Program-made: the position numbers and the translations under genes
NCBI GenBank assembly: GCA_023014485.1
Contig: JAJOZX010003309.1
Span: forward strand, 124,001-188,000
Length of the DNA stretch: 64,000 nucleotides
Direction: 5' to 3'
Source: Bathynomus jamesi
Lineage: Eukaryota; Arthropoda; Malacostraca; Isopoda; Cirolanidae
Shown: piece after piece, positions 55,856 through 64,000 of the stretch
How the letters are laid out: each line of letters opens with the position of its first letter
How positions within the stretch are numbered: position 1 is the first letter of the stretch
The notes under the pieces: model-generated
Database searches by the model: none
Seen by the model: only the letters and a program-made list of their open reading frames with translations
What the model was told of the DNA's origin: nothing

Positions 55856-55856
<1 letters not shown>

Positions 55857-55926
<70 letters not shown>

Positions 55927-55934
55927 ATATATAT
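55857..55934. repeat. (TA)n(TG)n microsatellite
   Basis: TA repeats then TG repeats then TA repeats. Confidence 0.95.
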
Positions 55935-56021
55935 GATAATAGGGGCTTTATGGGCGTACATTCGGGGTGTGTATGTGCGTTTGTGTGCGCTTTTAATTCG
56001 TTCGAAGGTTATTAATATATA

Positions 56022-56528
56022 CAGGCCATTAAGAAGCTTCTAAGCCAACTGGCTGATTAGGAACTTATAAGACAGCGGGCGCTCGGCTGAAGTCACAATA
56101 TGCGCTTTATAATAATCATTATTTCTTCTACTACTTCTTTCACCACTTTTCTCTACAAAAAAAAAAAATGGTGTCAATAATCCAGCAGGGTTGAAAGCAC
56201 CTTAAACAGAAAAAACAACAACAATATGCGCTTGGCTCCTGCCAAGCGAACACTCCTCTCTCCTTCTCCTCTCTCTCTTAGGTTAGGTATACCCCTTTGG
56301 GGGGTGAGGCCGTCCCAACTTCTCCCCCAAAGAGGTTAGGGGGACTCCCCAGCATGCTGGGGAAGTTCCCCCTTCATTACAGCTTGGGGGATAACCCCTC
56401 CCCCTTTGTTGCATAACCTTTTGCAACATTCCCCCCCCCCTTTGTTGAGCACCCATTGCAACATTCCCCCTCCCCCTTTGCAGCATTTGCAATTGCATTG
56501 CACTCTTTCCTTTTGCGCCTATGCTAGT
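56022..56528 (-). repeat. Polinton right terminal inverted repeat
   Basis: Complementary to 25508-25921. Contains the same AAGCGCATATTG/GGCTCCTGCC region and C-rich subrepeats around TTGCAACATTCCCCC near its outer end. A ~113-bp insertion (56109-56221) interrupts it. Confidence 0.9.
56109..56221 (+). mobile_element. Short retroposed insertion in the right TIR
   Basis: Flanked by a 13-bp direct repeat ACAATATGCGCTT (56096-56108 and 56222-56234), absent as a duplicate in the left TIR. The insert ends A-rich (AAACAGAAAAAACAAC). A duplication this long with an A-rich end suggests LINE-driven insertion of a short RNA or a severely truncated LINE. Confidence 0.65.
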
Positions 56529-56534
56529 GGTGCG

Positions 56535-56974
56535 CAATTGCACATATCTCTGAAACAGACTTCTGGCTAAGATAGGCTTCATCAATTGCAAGTGCTAAAG
56601 TACTGTATGATTCGCGCAAGCAAAAGGAATAATTTTGAGAACACTAACAGCTTTAGTAATATTACAGCCGTTGTCGTGCCCAACTACATGCACACGATCG
56701 CTCTTTATTGACCATTCTTTTCTTATAGAAGTCAATGCAGTTGCAAACTTTTCATGAGTATGGGAATCTGGCAGATTTTTGGTGGCTAAAACATGCTGAT
56801 TTTGATCACATTTACTGTTTATTCTATGTGCTGTCAAACTAATACAGACTTCAGTTTTTTATAGTGACGCCCAATAACCCAAATAAAACTAATATTCTGA
56901 ATTCAGTATTATGCCGAATAGTTTAGCACCAAATATTTTGTATTCGGTGAATTTTAGTATTCGGTACATCCCTA
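56535..56974 (-). pseudogene. hAT (ZBED-like) transposase, N-proximal half, and hAT 5' end
   Basis: The reading HTHEKFATALTSIRKEWSI, HVVGHDNGCNITKAV and PFACANHTVL (56640-56790) matches the first catalytic-Asp region (DNGxN) of hAT transposases. After one frameshift it reads LAIDEAYLSQKSVSEICAIA up to the Polinton. The upstream end TAGGGATGTACCGAATACT (ending at 56974 on the minus strand) resembles a hAT terminus. The rest of this gene is at 24800-25501. Confidence 0.7.
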
Positions 56975-57235
56975 AATTACTCATATATATAATGTTACAC
57001 ACAGACCATGTATGGAACAAAGAACTTTTTGGGGAAATTAAATCCACTATAGTCTGAATAAATAATGGTAAATGACAAATACTAAAGTTTTTCTTTTTCG
57101 TGATGGAAGCCCAACGTGAGCAACGGGTCATAACCGGGTCATGATTTAATTTTCCCAGAAGAGTTCCTTGTTCCATGCGCAGTCTTTGTAACATAAAAGT
57201 TTCTCAGGGGACTATTCTGAGTTGTATCGTATATA
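56975..57235. other. No recognised feature
   Basis: The minus-strand open frame here (about 100 codons) has no motif I recognise. The sequence lies between the hAT end and the next mariner. Confidence 0.4.
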
Positions 57236-57237
57236 TA

Positions 57238-58162
57238 CAGGGTCTGTCAAAAAAAACTAAGCCAATTTAAAATCTTTATAAAATGCACAATTTGATAGAG
57301 ATTTCAAATATTCTTTTACACTAAATAAATAAAAGGCTCATAAATAATCTGTGATAATTTTATAACTTTATTTTAAATATTTTAAGAGCTATGCGGTTAT
57401 TTCTACAGATTGCGAAAATTTCAGTTTTTGTCATTATGTAATATCTTCTTTTTTCTCTTTTTCAGAATTTGTTTAGATTTAAAATTTTTCGTGAATACCT
57501 CTAAATATGCCATTCTCACATGAAGATAAAATAATAATAAAGCATTATAGAGTTGAAAAAGGTTATAGTGCAAGGAAATTACTTTCTGAATTCGATTATA
57601 AAGGATGGATTAGATCAGGTTTAGATTACTTATTGAGAACTATCGATGAAACAGGAAGCATTGAAAGGAAGGTTGGTATTGGGCGACCAAAATCAGTTAG
57701 AGTAGATGAAAATATTCAGAAAGTGGAGGAACGTATCCTTAGTCAAGAGGATCGACCTGGTAGCCACATGACACCTGGTCAAATATCCAAAGAACTAGAA
57801 ATATCAGAATCAAGCGTAAGAAGGATTATTAAATCTGATCTGCAATTTAAACCATTTAAAAGAGTGCATGGACAAAGTGATAGAAATGCAAGGGAATCAT
57901 AGTGAACAGTTCTTTTAATTTTATTAAACTAAAAATTACCTACAGTATATCGTAAAAAATTTTTTTTTCATGTTAAGTAGGAGAATCTCACTTTTTAGTT
58001 AATTATTAATAAAATTAACAATTCTGAAGATATCGTCATAAAAATTTAAAGGATAATAGGTGATTACCTATACTTTATTGTGTAAAAAATTCAACTTAAT
58101 TAGATAAATGGTTTTGTTTTAATAAAGGTTTGAATTTGGCTTAGTTTTTTTGACAGACCCTG
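57238..58162 (+). mobile_element. Mariner/Tc1-like element, internally deleted
   Basis: 925 bp, TA-flanked, inverted ends starting CAGGGTCTGTCAAAAAAAAC with a second match on the right (TTTTTTTGACAGACCCTG). Retains the start of the transposase gene. (TA)n follows the right end. Confidence 0.87.
57507..57902 (+). CDS. Intact transposase DNA-binding domain (catalytic part deleted)
   Basis: 131 codons without interruption. First helix-turn-helix (HEDKIIIKHYRVEKGYSARK), linker GSIERKVGIGRPKSVR with the GRPK hook that contacts DNA in this family, then a second helix-turn-helix (TPGQISKELEISESSVRRII). The deletion breakpoint follows HGQSDRNARES and a stop. It could produce a truncated protein that binds element ends without cutting. 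Whether it is expressed is not known. Confidence 0.75.
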   Translation: MPFSHEDKIIIKHYRVEKGYSARKLLSEFDYKGWIRSGLDYLLRTIDETGSIERKVGIGRPKSVRVDENIQKVEERILSQEDRPGSHMTPGQISKELEISESSVRRIIKSDLQFKPFKRVHGQSDRNARES

Positions 58163-58183
58163 TATATATATATATATATTTTT

Positions 58184-58235
<52 letters not shown>
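58163..58235. repeat. (TA)n microsatellite
   Basis: TA repeats, with a T run and TTTA in the first part, between the mariner and the unnamed repeat. Confidence 0.95.
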
Positions 58236-58237
<2 letters not shown>

Positions 58238-58547
58238 GGTAAGCCACACAAAAATGGTAAAAATTAAATTGCACAAATAATAGCGTCTCAAGCATTTTCT
58301 CATTCCTTATATGGATAAAGACCTTAAATCGGATTTTGAACTAAACTCATTAATATTTAAGGGTGGCGCAAGTTTGAAGGAATTTGCAACCCCTAAACTG
58401 TATAATGATACTAAGGCTTCGAGTTGCGCCACCTCTAAATATGCAGCAATCAATCCAATATTTTATTGCCAACATCAGTAGTGGTTGAGAAATATGGGCA
58501 AATGTCATGAAAAATACATTTTCCATTTTTTTTTTCGGACCACCCTA

Positions 58548-58549
<2 letters not shown>
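58236..58549 (-). repeat. Unnamed dispersed repeat, about 310 bp, copy 2
   Basis: Reverse-complement match to 22237-22532 through the core TTTAGAGGTGGCGCAACTCG. The outer sequence is GGGTAAGCCACAC at one end and GGACCACCCT at the other, so AGGGT is weakly inverted at the two ends. (TA)n borders it on both sides. Non-coding; class unknown. Confidence 0.65.
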
Positions 58550-58625
<76 letters not shown>

Positions 58626-58627
58626 GA
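58550..58627. repeat. (TA)n and (CA)n microsatellite
   Basis: TA repeats passing into CA repeats. Confidence 0.95.
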
Positions 58628-58639
58628 AGATTGACAAAC

Positions 58640-58845
58640 GTAAATAGACACCTTTGTTTCCTCCATTTTTTTTATTTGATTATAAAGGTCAATAAATAAT
58701 AAATTTATTGAATCACTAAATGCACAGGGGAAAGGGACACGATTTTAAATATATTGATTCAATTAATTTGCTATTATTTTTTTACTTTTATAATCAAATC
58801 AAACAAATCTAAAAATTTTGGAAAAAAACAAAGGTAACTCAACCA
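58640..58845. repeat. Imperfect inverted repeat
   Basis: The left part (ACCTTTGTTTCCTCCATTTT, then TTTGATTATAAAGGTCAATA) is loosely complementary to 58750-58845. It may be an old MITE; no duplication seen. No further feature is visible up to 59095. Confidence 0.4.
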
Positions 58846-59095
58846 TTTGTATAAAGTTTATTTGCACACGATACCAAAGGTTGATTTACTTAGAGTATGG
58901 TTAATCTAACTCTTCTGTGGTTAAACGATTTGAGTTTTAATCAGAACAGTAGGCACAGATACTGCAACTATAGTATAGTACACTTGGATTAACTTTGGAG
59001 TGTAGTATAGTTGGATTAATTATTTGGTATAGTGTGCAAACTTTTAATTACTTTACAGTAAATGTATATTTTTCTTCGTGTAGGTAAACTAATTA

Positions 59096-59114
59096 AGCAA
59101 TTATTATTATTATT

Positions 59115-59150
<36 letters not shown>
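59096..59150. repeat. (ATT)n/(AAT)n microsatellite
   Basis: ATT repeats then AAT repeats, forming a short palindromic tract. Confidence 0.95.
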
Positions 59151-59151
<1 letters not shown>

Positions 59152-59365
59152 GGCTCTCATAAAGGTCTGAAGAATATTTCTTTGTAGGTTACCTTTTAAA
59201 TAGGTCTTTTACGTCGAAAATTGCCCTGCGATTCAAAGTAGCGATGGCTGGCGGCACTCGTTATGTCCCTAAATAATCAATACACAGCTCACACTCAACG
59301 CTCTTGCTACCACTCCACACCAAGCTCATATAAATAAATCACTTGAAGGACTCACAGGTAAACGT

Positions 59366-59370
59366 TATAT

Positions 59371-59415
<45 letters not shown>
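59366..59415. repeat. (CA)n(TA)n microsatellite
   Basis: CA repeats then TA repeats, adjacent to the PLE-like inverted pair. (TA)n and (TG)n also follow that pair at about 59628-59668. Confidence 0.95.
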
Positions 59416-59416
<1 letters not shown>

Positions 59417-59417
59417 G

Positions 59418-59627
59418 GGATGAATTTCACAATTAAACACTTGAAATGAATGAATGATGCAAACAAACCCACAAGGAAAAGGAAAAATGATTCCAAGGCC
59501 TTTCGTGGACACAGAAGTACACCTCCTCAGCTCAGGGAATAACGAGGTGCACTTCCCTGACAAGGTGTACTTCTGAATACACGAAAGGCCTTGGAATCAT
59601 TTATCCTTTTTCTTGTCGGTGTGCATC
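59418..59627. mobile_element. Inverted pair of PLE-terminus-like sequences with hammerhead-like cores
   Basis: Two opposing copies of a ~70-bp segment (core CGAAAGGCCTTGGAATCATT). On the minus strand CTGAGGAGGTGTACTTCTGT is followed by GTCCACGAAAGG; on the plus strand CTGACAAGGTGTACTTCTGA is followed by ATACACGAAAGG. Each has the order CTGANRA, a GTG/CAC-type hairpin, GAAA. Sequence differs from the PLE at 48345-51362 but the layout is alike, so it is probably a remnant of a second PLE family. Confidence 0.45.
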
Positions 59628-59841
59628 ATATATATATTTATATATATATATGTGCGTGTGTGTGTGTATAATGTTATAATTATGTTATAATGTTTAAGAC
59701 CAACAAAGACCCTAGGATCCACTCATGGCTGGTCTACCTAACTGTGTTCGTAATTGTGTATTGTGCATGTCCTTCGTGGTGGCGGAGGGGACCTACAATT
59801 TTACGTGGGTTCCGAACCACAAAGCCTTAAATTTTACTACC

Positions 59842-62332
59842 TTAAACTATACCCAATTTATCAACATATGCGTCTAATCGATTTTTAAACATGTTTATAG
59901 ACGTGCTACTAATTACTTCTACCGGCAAACTATTCCAGCTATTTACTATTCTATGAGTAAAAAAGTTTTTGGCAACTGCTGTCTCGAACCTTCTACTTGT
60001 CAACTTACACCCGTTATTTCTAGCCCTATTATATTGAGATATCTCGAAAAAGCTATCTCTATCTACGTTATCGAACCCATTCATAATTTTGAAAACCTGT
60101 ATTAGATCACCCATTAGCCTTCTAGTCTCGAATGTAGTCAATTTTAACTCCTTAAGCCTATCGACCTAAGCGACGAAATCATCTTAGTTGCTCGTCTTTG
60201 AACTCTTTCGAGTTTGTGTATATCTTTTCGCATATGCGGATTCCAAAATTGGATCGCGTACTCTAAATGCGGTCTAACTAATGATTTATAAAGAGGAACT
60301 ATAATGCCGCGCGATTTGTACTCAAAATTCCGAGCTATAAAACTTAACACTTTGTTCGCTTTATTGACCGCTGCTGTACTTTGTTTCGCTACTTTTAAAT
60401 CACCAGTGACTATAACTCCTAAATCTTTTTCCTGCTCTACGCTTGTTAACTCCTTCCCTGACATACTATATGTAAAATTTGGCATTTATCGACGTTAAAT
60501 CTCATTTGCCATGTGACTGACCAATGTACGATTTTATTCAGATCTTTCTGGATTTTACCTCTATCTTCGTCATTAATCGCCCTACCACCCAGCTTCGTGT
60601 CATCCGCAAACTTTGAAACTGTACTGACAAGGCCGACATCTAAATCATTAATATATATAAGAAAAAGCAAGGGGCCCAATACAAAACCCTGAGGAACGCC
60701 ACTCGCTACATTAGCCCAACACGACTCCGCTCCATGAACGACCACCCTCTGCTTCCTACCTCGCAAACACTCTTCTATCCAATTTATTTCTACACCCCTG
60801 ATTCCATGAGCCTTAGTTTTTTCAATGAGTCTTTTGTGCGCCCGATGACTATCGTAAACGTCAACCACGCTTTTTAAAAATTCTAAAAGATTAGTTAAGC
60901 AAGATTTGTTTCGCCTAAAGCCTTGCTGCGTATTTCTAACTAAGTTATGCAATTATAAGTGTTCGACTATACGATCCCTAATTATTGATTCCAGTAGCTT
61001 ACCTACAATAGATGTTAAACTGATTGGCCTATAATTTCCCGCCGCACCGCACCTTTATCGCCTTTCTTAAAGATAGGTGTTACGTTTGATAACTTGAAAT
61101 TATCTGGTACGCACCCCTTAGAAATAGACGCATTAAAAATCTTTGTTAGCGGCAAAACAATGCTATCTTTTAATTCTTTTAGTTGTATGGGATATATGGA
61201 ATCCGGCCCCGGTGATTTACGCATTTTCATTTTATCAATATAACGCATTACCTTTCCTTCACTAACCACAATATTATCCAAAATATTACCATTATCAAAA
61301 GGTATCATGTCTATGACCGTAGGGATATTCGTTATATCTTCTATATTAAAAACTGACGTAAAAAATTCGTTTAGCAGGGTAGCCATTTCCTTGTTTTTAG
61401 AAACTAGATCTCCGTTAACATTTTTCAACGGCCCCAAGACACTTTTTACTGGATTTCTATTGTTGACGCATTGAAAGAATCACTTGGGGTTTTCTTTACC
61501 GTCACGAGCTATGGAGATTTCAATTCGCGCTTGGATTTTTTTATTACACTTTTCGCTTCACGCCTTAGAGATATGTAGTTGTTTCGTAACCACAAATTGT
61601 CTTTATCGCACTTATGTAGCCTATAAGCCCTATCTCTACTCTTTATAATGTCTCCTGCTCAAGAAGTAAACCACAAGGACTTGTTTACTTTCGCACGCTT
61701 AATTTTGTACGGTACACATTCCTCATTTATAGTCCCAAATACTGTTTCAAACGATTCCCACATTTGTTTTGCGTTGGAGATCCCCATTTCGTTTTCCCAA
61801 TTGACGTGTGACAATTTATTTCGAAATTTATAAAAGAGAGAAAATTAACTAAACGATTACCTTCCGCGTCTCCTTGCATTGTATCGTAATTCACGTTGGT
61901 GCAATTAAAGTCACCCATATCCAAAGCCTGCTCACTACCTATTATTCTCTTTAGTTCACGATATAACGCTTCGTCCATATCAGCTGTTTGATTAGGGAGC
62001 CTATATATAACCGCAACAAGAAGTTTGAAATCGTTCAATTTAAGTTCTGCTATAGTCGAATCTATCGGTTCTGGAATTGTGTGCTTTATTTCTATAACGT
62101 TCGCAATATTATCTTTGATATACAACATAACACCGCCTCCTCGCCTACTTATTCTGTTTTTAACAAAAAGTCTATAACCTCTAATTTGATACTCCCATAC
62201 AAAGTCACGTGTTTCAGTGCTAAGCCACGATTCATTTATCGCAATTAAATCATAGTCTTTACAAGCAATTAAAGAAAAAATATCGTTTATTTTATTTCGT
62301 AGGCTACGAGCATTTAAAGATAGACCCTTCAA
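59842..62332 (-). pseudogene. CR1-type ORF2: APE endonuclease plus reverse transcriptase
   Basis: Endonuclease at 61727-62332: LSLNARSLRNKINDI, LIAINESWLS, GGGVMLYIKDNI, DMGDFNC. RT: MRKSPGPDSIYPIQLKEL and LSNVTPIFKKGD (61080-61230), GFRRNKSCLTNLLEF, then VVDVYDSHRAHKRLIEKTKA, where the motif A block (xxDFxKAFD) expected between HRA and HKR is missing. SGVPQGFVLGPLLFLIYIND (motif B) and KFADDTKLGG (motif C) are present. Thumb region to VNSWNSLPVEVISSTSINMF and end at 59842. Frameshifts near 61727, 61020, 60450 and 60143. Loss of the motif A Asp alone would abolish activity. Confidence 0.85.
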
Positions 62333-62382
62333 ATTGTTTGTAATTGCGACACCTTCACGAGCGCAGGTGAAATTTGTGGAAA

Positions 62383-63315
62383 TTACGCTGGGACCGTTCG
62401 AGTTACGGCAGCCTGAAAAGAAGAGAGAGTATTATGAAATAGTCTTCCTAAACGCGCAGCTCCAACGTCATTAAGATGAAGTCCATCTCTGAGGAACAAG
62501 CCCCTCCTGCCGTATAAACTGTTCCAAAAATTCGCAAAATGCACTCCTTCCTGTTGGCAAAGAGACTTTAGGTTATTGTTGATATAGTTCGCGTGGCTGT
62601 AGAAATCGCTACGTTGGATAATTCAAGGAAGTATACCTGTTAAAACAATCTTATTAGTTTTTTCCTTTAGTCGCTCTAGTAAGTCCCTGTACCTAGCCAG
62701 CAGTTCTTCTGATCTAGAATTTAAAACGTTATTAGTACCGACGTGAATAACATACGTTGTGTCCTCAGAGTACCGTCTGTAAAATGGTCAACACTATTAG
62801 TTATATCCTCCACCATTGCACCAGGGTAGCAGTAACGGCGCCTACGACGAGGGTTTCTCCCACAGAATTCCTCGAGCTGCCCTCGAACAATGGAATCGCC
62901 AACGAGTCGTATTTCCGGTTCATCAGCATCTTCGAAACCTAAAACAGAAAACTTTTTGTTTGTTATTACTGGTAGACAAGTCTTAGGTTTTCTCAATGGG
63001 GCTCCATTACGCACTCGAACGAAGGGTTGGGAACTAGGGGAAGAGAGAGGGCTATTAGTACTATTTACATTATTAGTAGAAACTGAGGCAGGGGGTCGTA
63101 ACTGGAGTCTCAAGGGATTCTAATTTTGCCGTCAGGAGCATCACGCTTTCTTCAAGCCTCACTCTGGCCTCCCTCTCACGTTCTAACTCGTTCCTCAGGA
63201 CTTCCATGCTTGAGTACCACCTGCAAACTAACTGTTCATTATTATTAGCCATTGTAAACGCGTAAGCGGCAAATTTCCCTTCACAGCGACTGCAAGTACT
63301 TGACGGGGATGCCAT
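62383..63315 (-). pseudogene. CR1-type ORF1 with esterase (SGNH) domain
   Basis: Start ATG 63315 (MASPSSTCSRCEGKFAAYAF, a CxxC pair), a charged coiled coil (RNELEREREARVRLEESVML), a frameshift at about 63110, a Ser/Pro-rich linker, then an SGNH-hydrolase-like domain: RLVGDSIVR (GDS block, about 62880), HVGTNNV after a shift near 62765, and FLRDGLHLNDVGAARLGR (DxxH block, about 62410-62470). ORF1 proteins of CR1/L2 elements with this domain are known; its role in the cycle is uncertain. A stop at about 62623 (LTGILP then TGA) and two frameshifts inactivate it. Confidence 0.78.
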
Positions 63316-63339
63316 GCTCTTAATTAGTTAAAAAACAAA

Positions 63340-63880
63340 AATCAAAAAACGAGCGTTTGGAAATTAATAAATTACAACTTAGATCTACCGCGTGCGTATT
63401 GTGCCGTCACCTGCGCAAACCCGCAAAAATGTTCCTGAAACGCAGAAACAGGTTCTTGTAACACAAATTTATACTAAATAAATATATAATTTAGCTACCG
63501 ACGAAAGATCTGTAAAAGAAAAAGTATTAATATAACTTATCTGTCCGCTAATAAATACCAAAAACTTCACTTTTTTTCTACGTGAAGGTCAAAATAATAA
63601 ACTTTGTCTATTAGCGTGGATTTTTATTATCTTTTCTGTCCGCTATTCGACCGACTTTTTTCTTTTCATTTTCCTTTTTCCCACGGTGGGTGACCACACT
63701 CTACTTGATCCCCCGAAGGAAGGGAAAATGAACCTTATGAAACCACGTTTCTGATAGATTTGAAAAACAAAAAAGGCAAACCAGTGAAATTTCAACCTTA
63801 TGAAAACTCGTTTAGTAATAGATTCGGGAAACAAACAAGGCAAGCCACGTGCACTAGCCTTGGTTTAACCAAATAATATA
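63340..63880. other. No recognised feature
   Basis: AT-rich with two short direct-repeat-like segments (ACCTTATGAAA at about 63731 and 63792). No gene. Part may be 5' UTR of the CR1-type LINE. Confidence 0.5.
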
Positions 63881-63881
63881 G

Positions 63882-63910
<29 letters not shown>
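63881..63910. repeat. (TA)n microsatellite
   Basis: TA repeats preceding the PLE terminus. Confidence 0.95.
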
Positions 63911-63914
<4 letters not shown>

Positions 63915-64000
63915 ATTATTTCCCGAAAGTAACACGTGAATAATATTATGATGAAAATAACCATGAAGAAAAAAGGAAACAGAATGGTGCTCAAGCGCTT
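63911..64000 (-). mobile_element. Penelope-like element 3' end, cut by the window edge
   Basis: Matches 48347-48440 closely: TGAAAATTATTTCCCGAAAG, AACACGTGAA, then GAAACAGAATGGTGCTCAAG. Its orientation means the coding part, if present, lies beyond position 64000. Confidence 0.85.

Larger units (their letters stand above)
25508..56528. mobile_element. Maverick/Polinton with nested insertions
   Basis: Ends AGTAGTATGGGCGC (left) and, reversed, ACTAGCATAGGCGC (right), flanked by GGCGCG (25502-25507) and GGTGCG (56529-56534): a 6-bp target duplication with one C/T difference, as expected for Polintons. It contains the characteristic gene set: polymerase B, integrase, packaging ATPase, protease, capsid proteins. 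The 31.0 kb includes about 14.6 kb of later insertions, leaving about 16.4 kb. Genes left of about 38.9 kb are on the minus strand and most of those to the right on the plus strand. Several key genes are broken, so it is a dead copy. Confidence 0.93.
59669..63330 (-). mobile_element. CR1-type LINE, near full length
   Basis: Minus-strand element with ORF1 (62383-63315) and ORF2 (59842-62332). The 3' region ends in an ATTATAACATAATTATAACA tail at about 59669-59695 instead of poly(A), as in CR1-like elements. The 5' end is not clearly defined and may extend to about 63400. Confidence 0.82.

Noticed and set aside
1..64000. Ordinary host protein-coding gene
   Set aside because: Every long reading frame I could interpret belongs to a transposable element. 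Only the two-exon gene at 47712-52488 remains a possible exception and is reported as such.

Overview
This window comes from an invertebrate animal genome, most likely an arthropod, although nothing in it fixes the species. It is AT-rich, full of (TA)n, (TG)n and (ATT)n microsatellites, and contains GT-AG introns. Almost all of it can be explained as transposable elements nested in one another. I found no convincing ordinary host gene. The element classes are: a Maverick/Polinton, Tc1/mariner-type elements and deletion derivatives, hAT elements and MITEs, palindromic fold-back elements with 9-bp target duplications, non-LTR retrotransposons (one family with a restriction-like endonuclease, others APE/CR1/jockey-like), Penelope-like elements (PLE), a tRNA-derived SINE and possibly one LTR.

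Left part (1-25.5 kb). A fold-back element (561-1160) and a mariner deletion derivative (2363-3084) are followed by a hAT-like element (3559-9168). That element has swallowed a mariner, a restriction-like-endonuclease LINE and a mariner MITE. A decayed LINE (9.7-11.7 kb) carries a hAT MITE. A mariner (12275-14573) was split by an unfamiliar DNA transposon (12726-14299, 9-bp target duplication, 5' intron). The second LINE copy (14.9-19.7 kb) was inserted at an (ACAT)n tract and later hit by a 689-bp palindrome with a 9-bp duplication. Three more Tc1/mariner elements and a SINE follow.

Centre (25508-56528). A Polinton of about 31 kb has 0.4-0.5 kb terminal inverted repeats and a near-perfect 6-bp target duplication (GGCGCG/GGTGCG). 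It sits inside a hAT transposase gene whose halves lie on either side. Subtracting nested insertions leaves about 16.4 kb, a normal Polinton size. The left half on the minus strand encodes uncharacterised proteins and protein-primed DNA polymerase B. The right half on the plus strand encodes a packaging ATPase remnant, a small hydrophobic-tailed protein, an uncharacterised protein, a chromodomain integrase, a minor-capsid candidate, a basic core-like protein, the major capsid protein and an adenain-like protease. A two-exon minus-strand gene of unknown function flanks its right arm. The element is dead: the polymerase has lost a catalytic Asp and is split by a 4.55-kb transposon, the ATPase has lost Walker A, and integrase, capsid and protease carry stops or frameshifts. 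LINE, PLE, mariner and minisatellite sequence interrupt the rest.

Right part (56.5-64 kb). The hAT 5' end, a mariner derivative that keeps an intact DNA-binding ORF, a second copy of an unnamed ~310-bp repeat, a PLE-terminus-like inverted pair, and a CR1-type LINE on the minus strand (59.7-63.3 kb). The LINE has an esterase-type ORF1 and an RT that has lost motif A. Another PLE end runs off the right edge.

The order of nesting gives a relative chronology: hAT, then Polinton, then LINE, PLE and DNA transposon insertions, then hAT MITEs and fold-backs.
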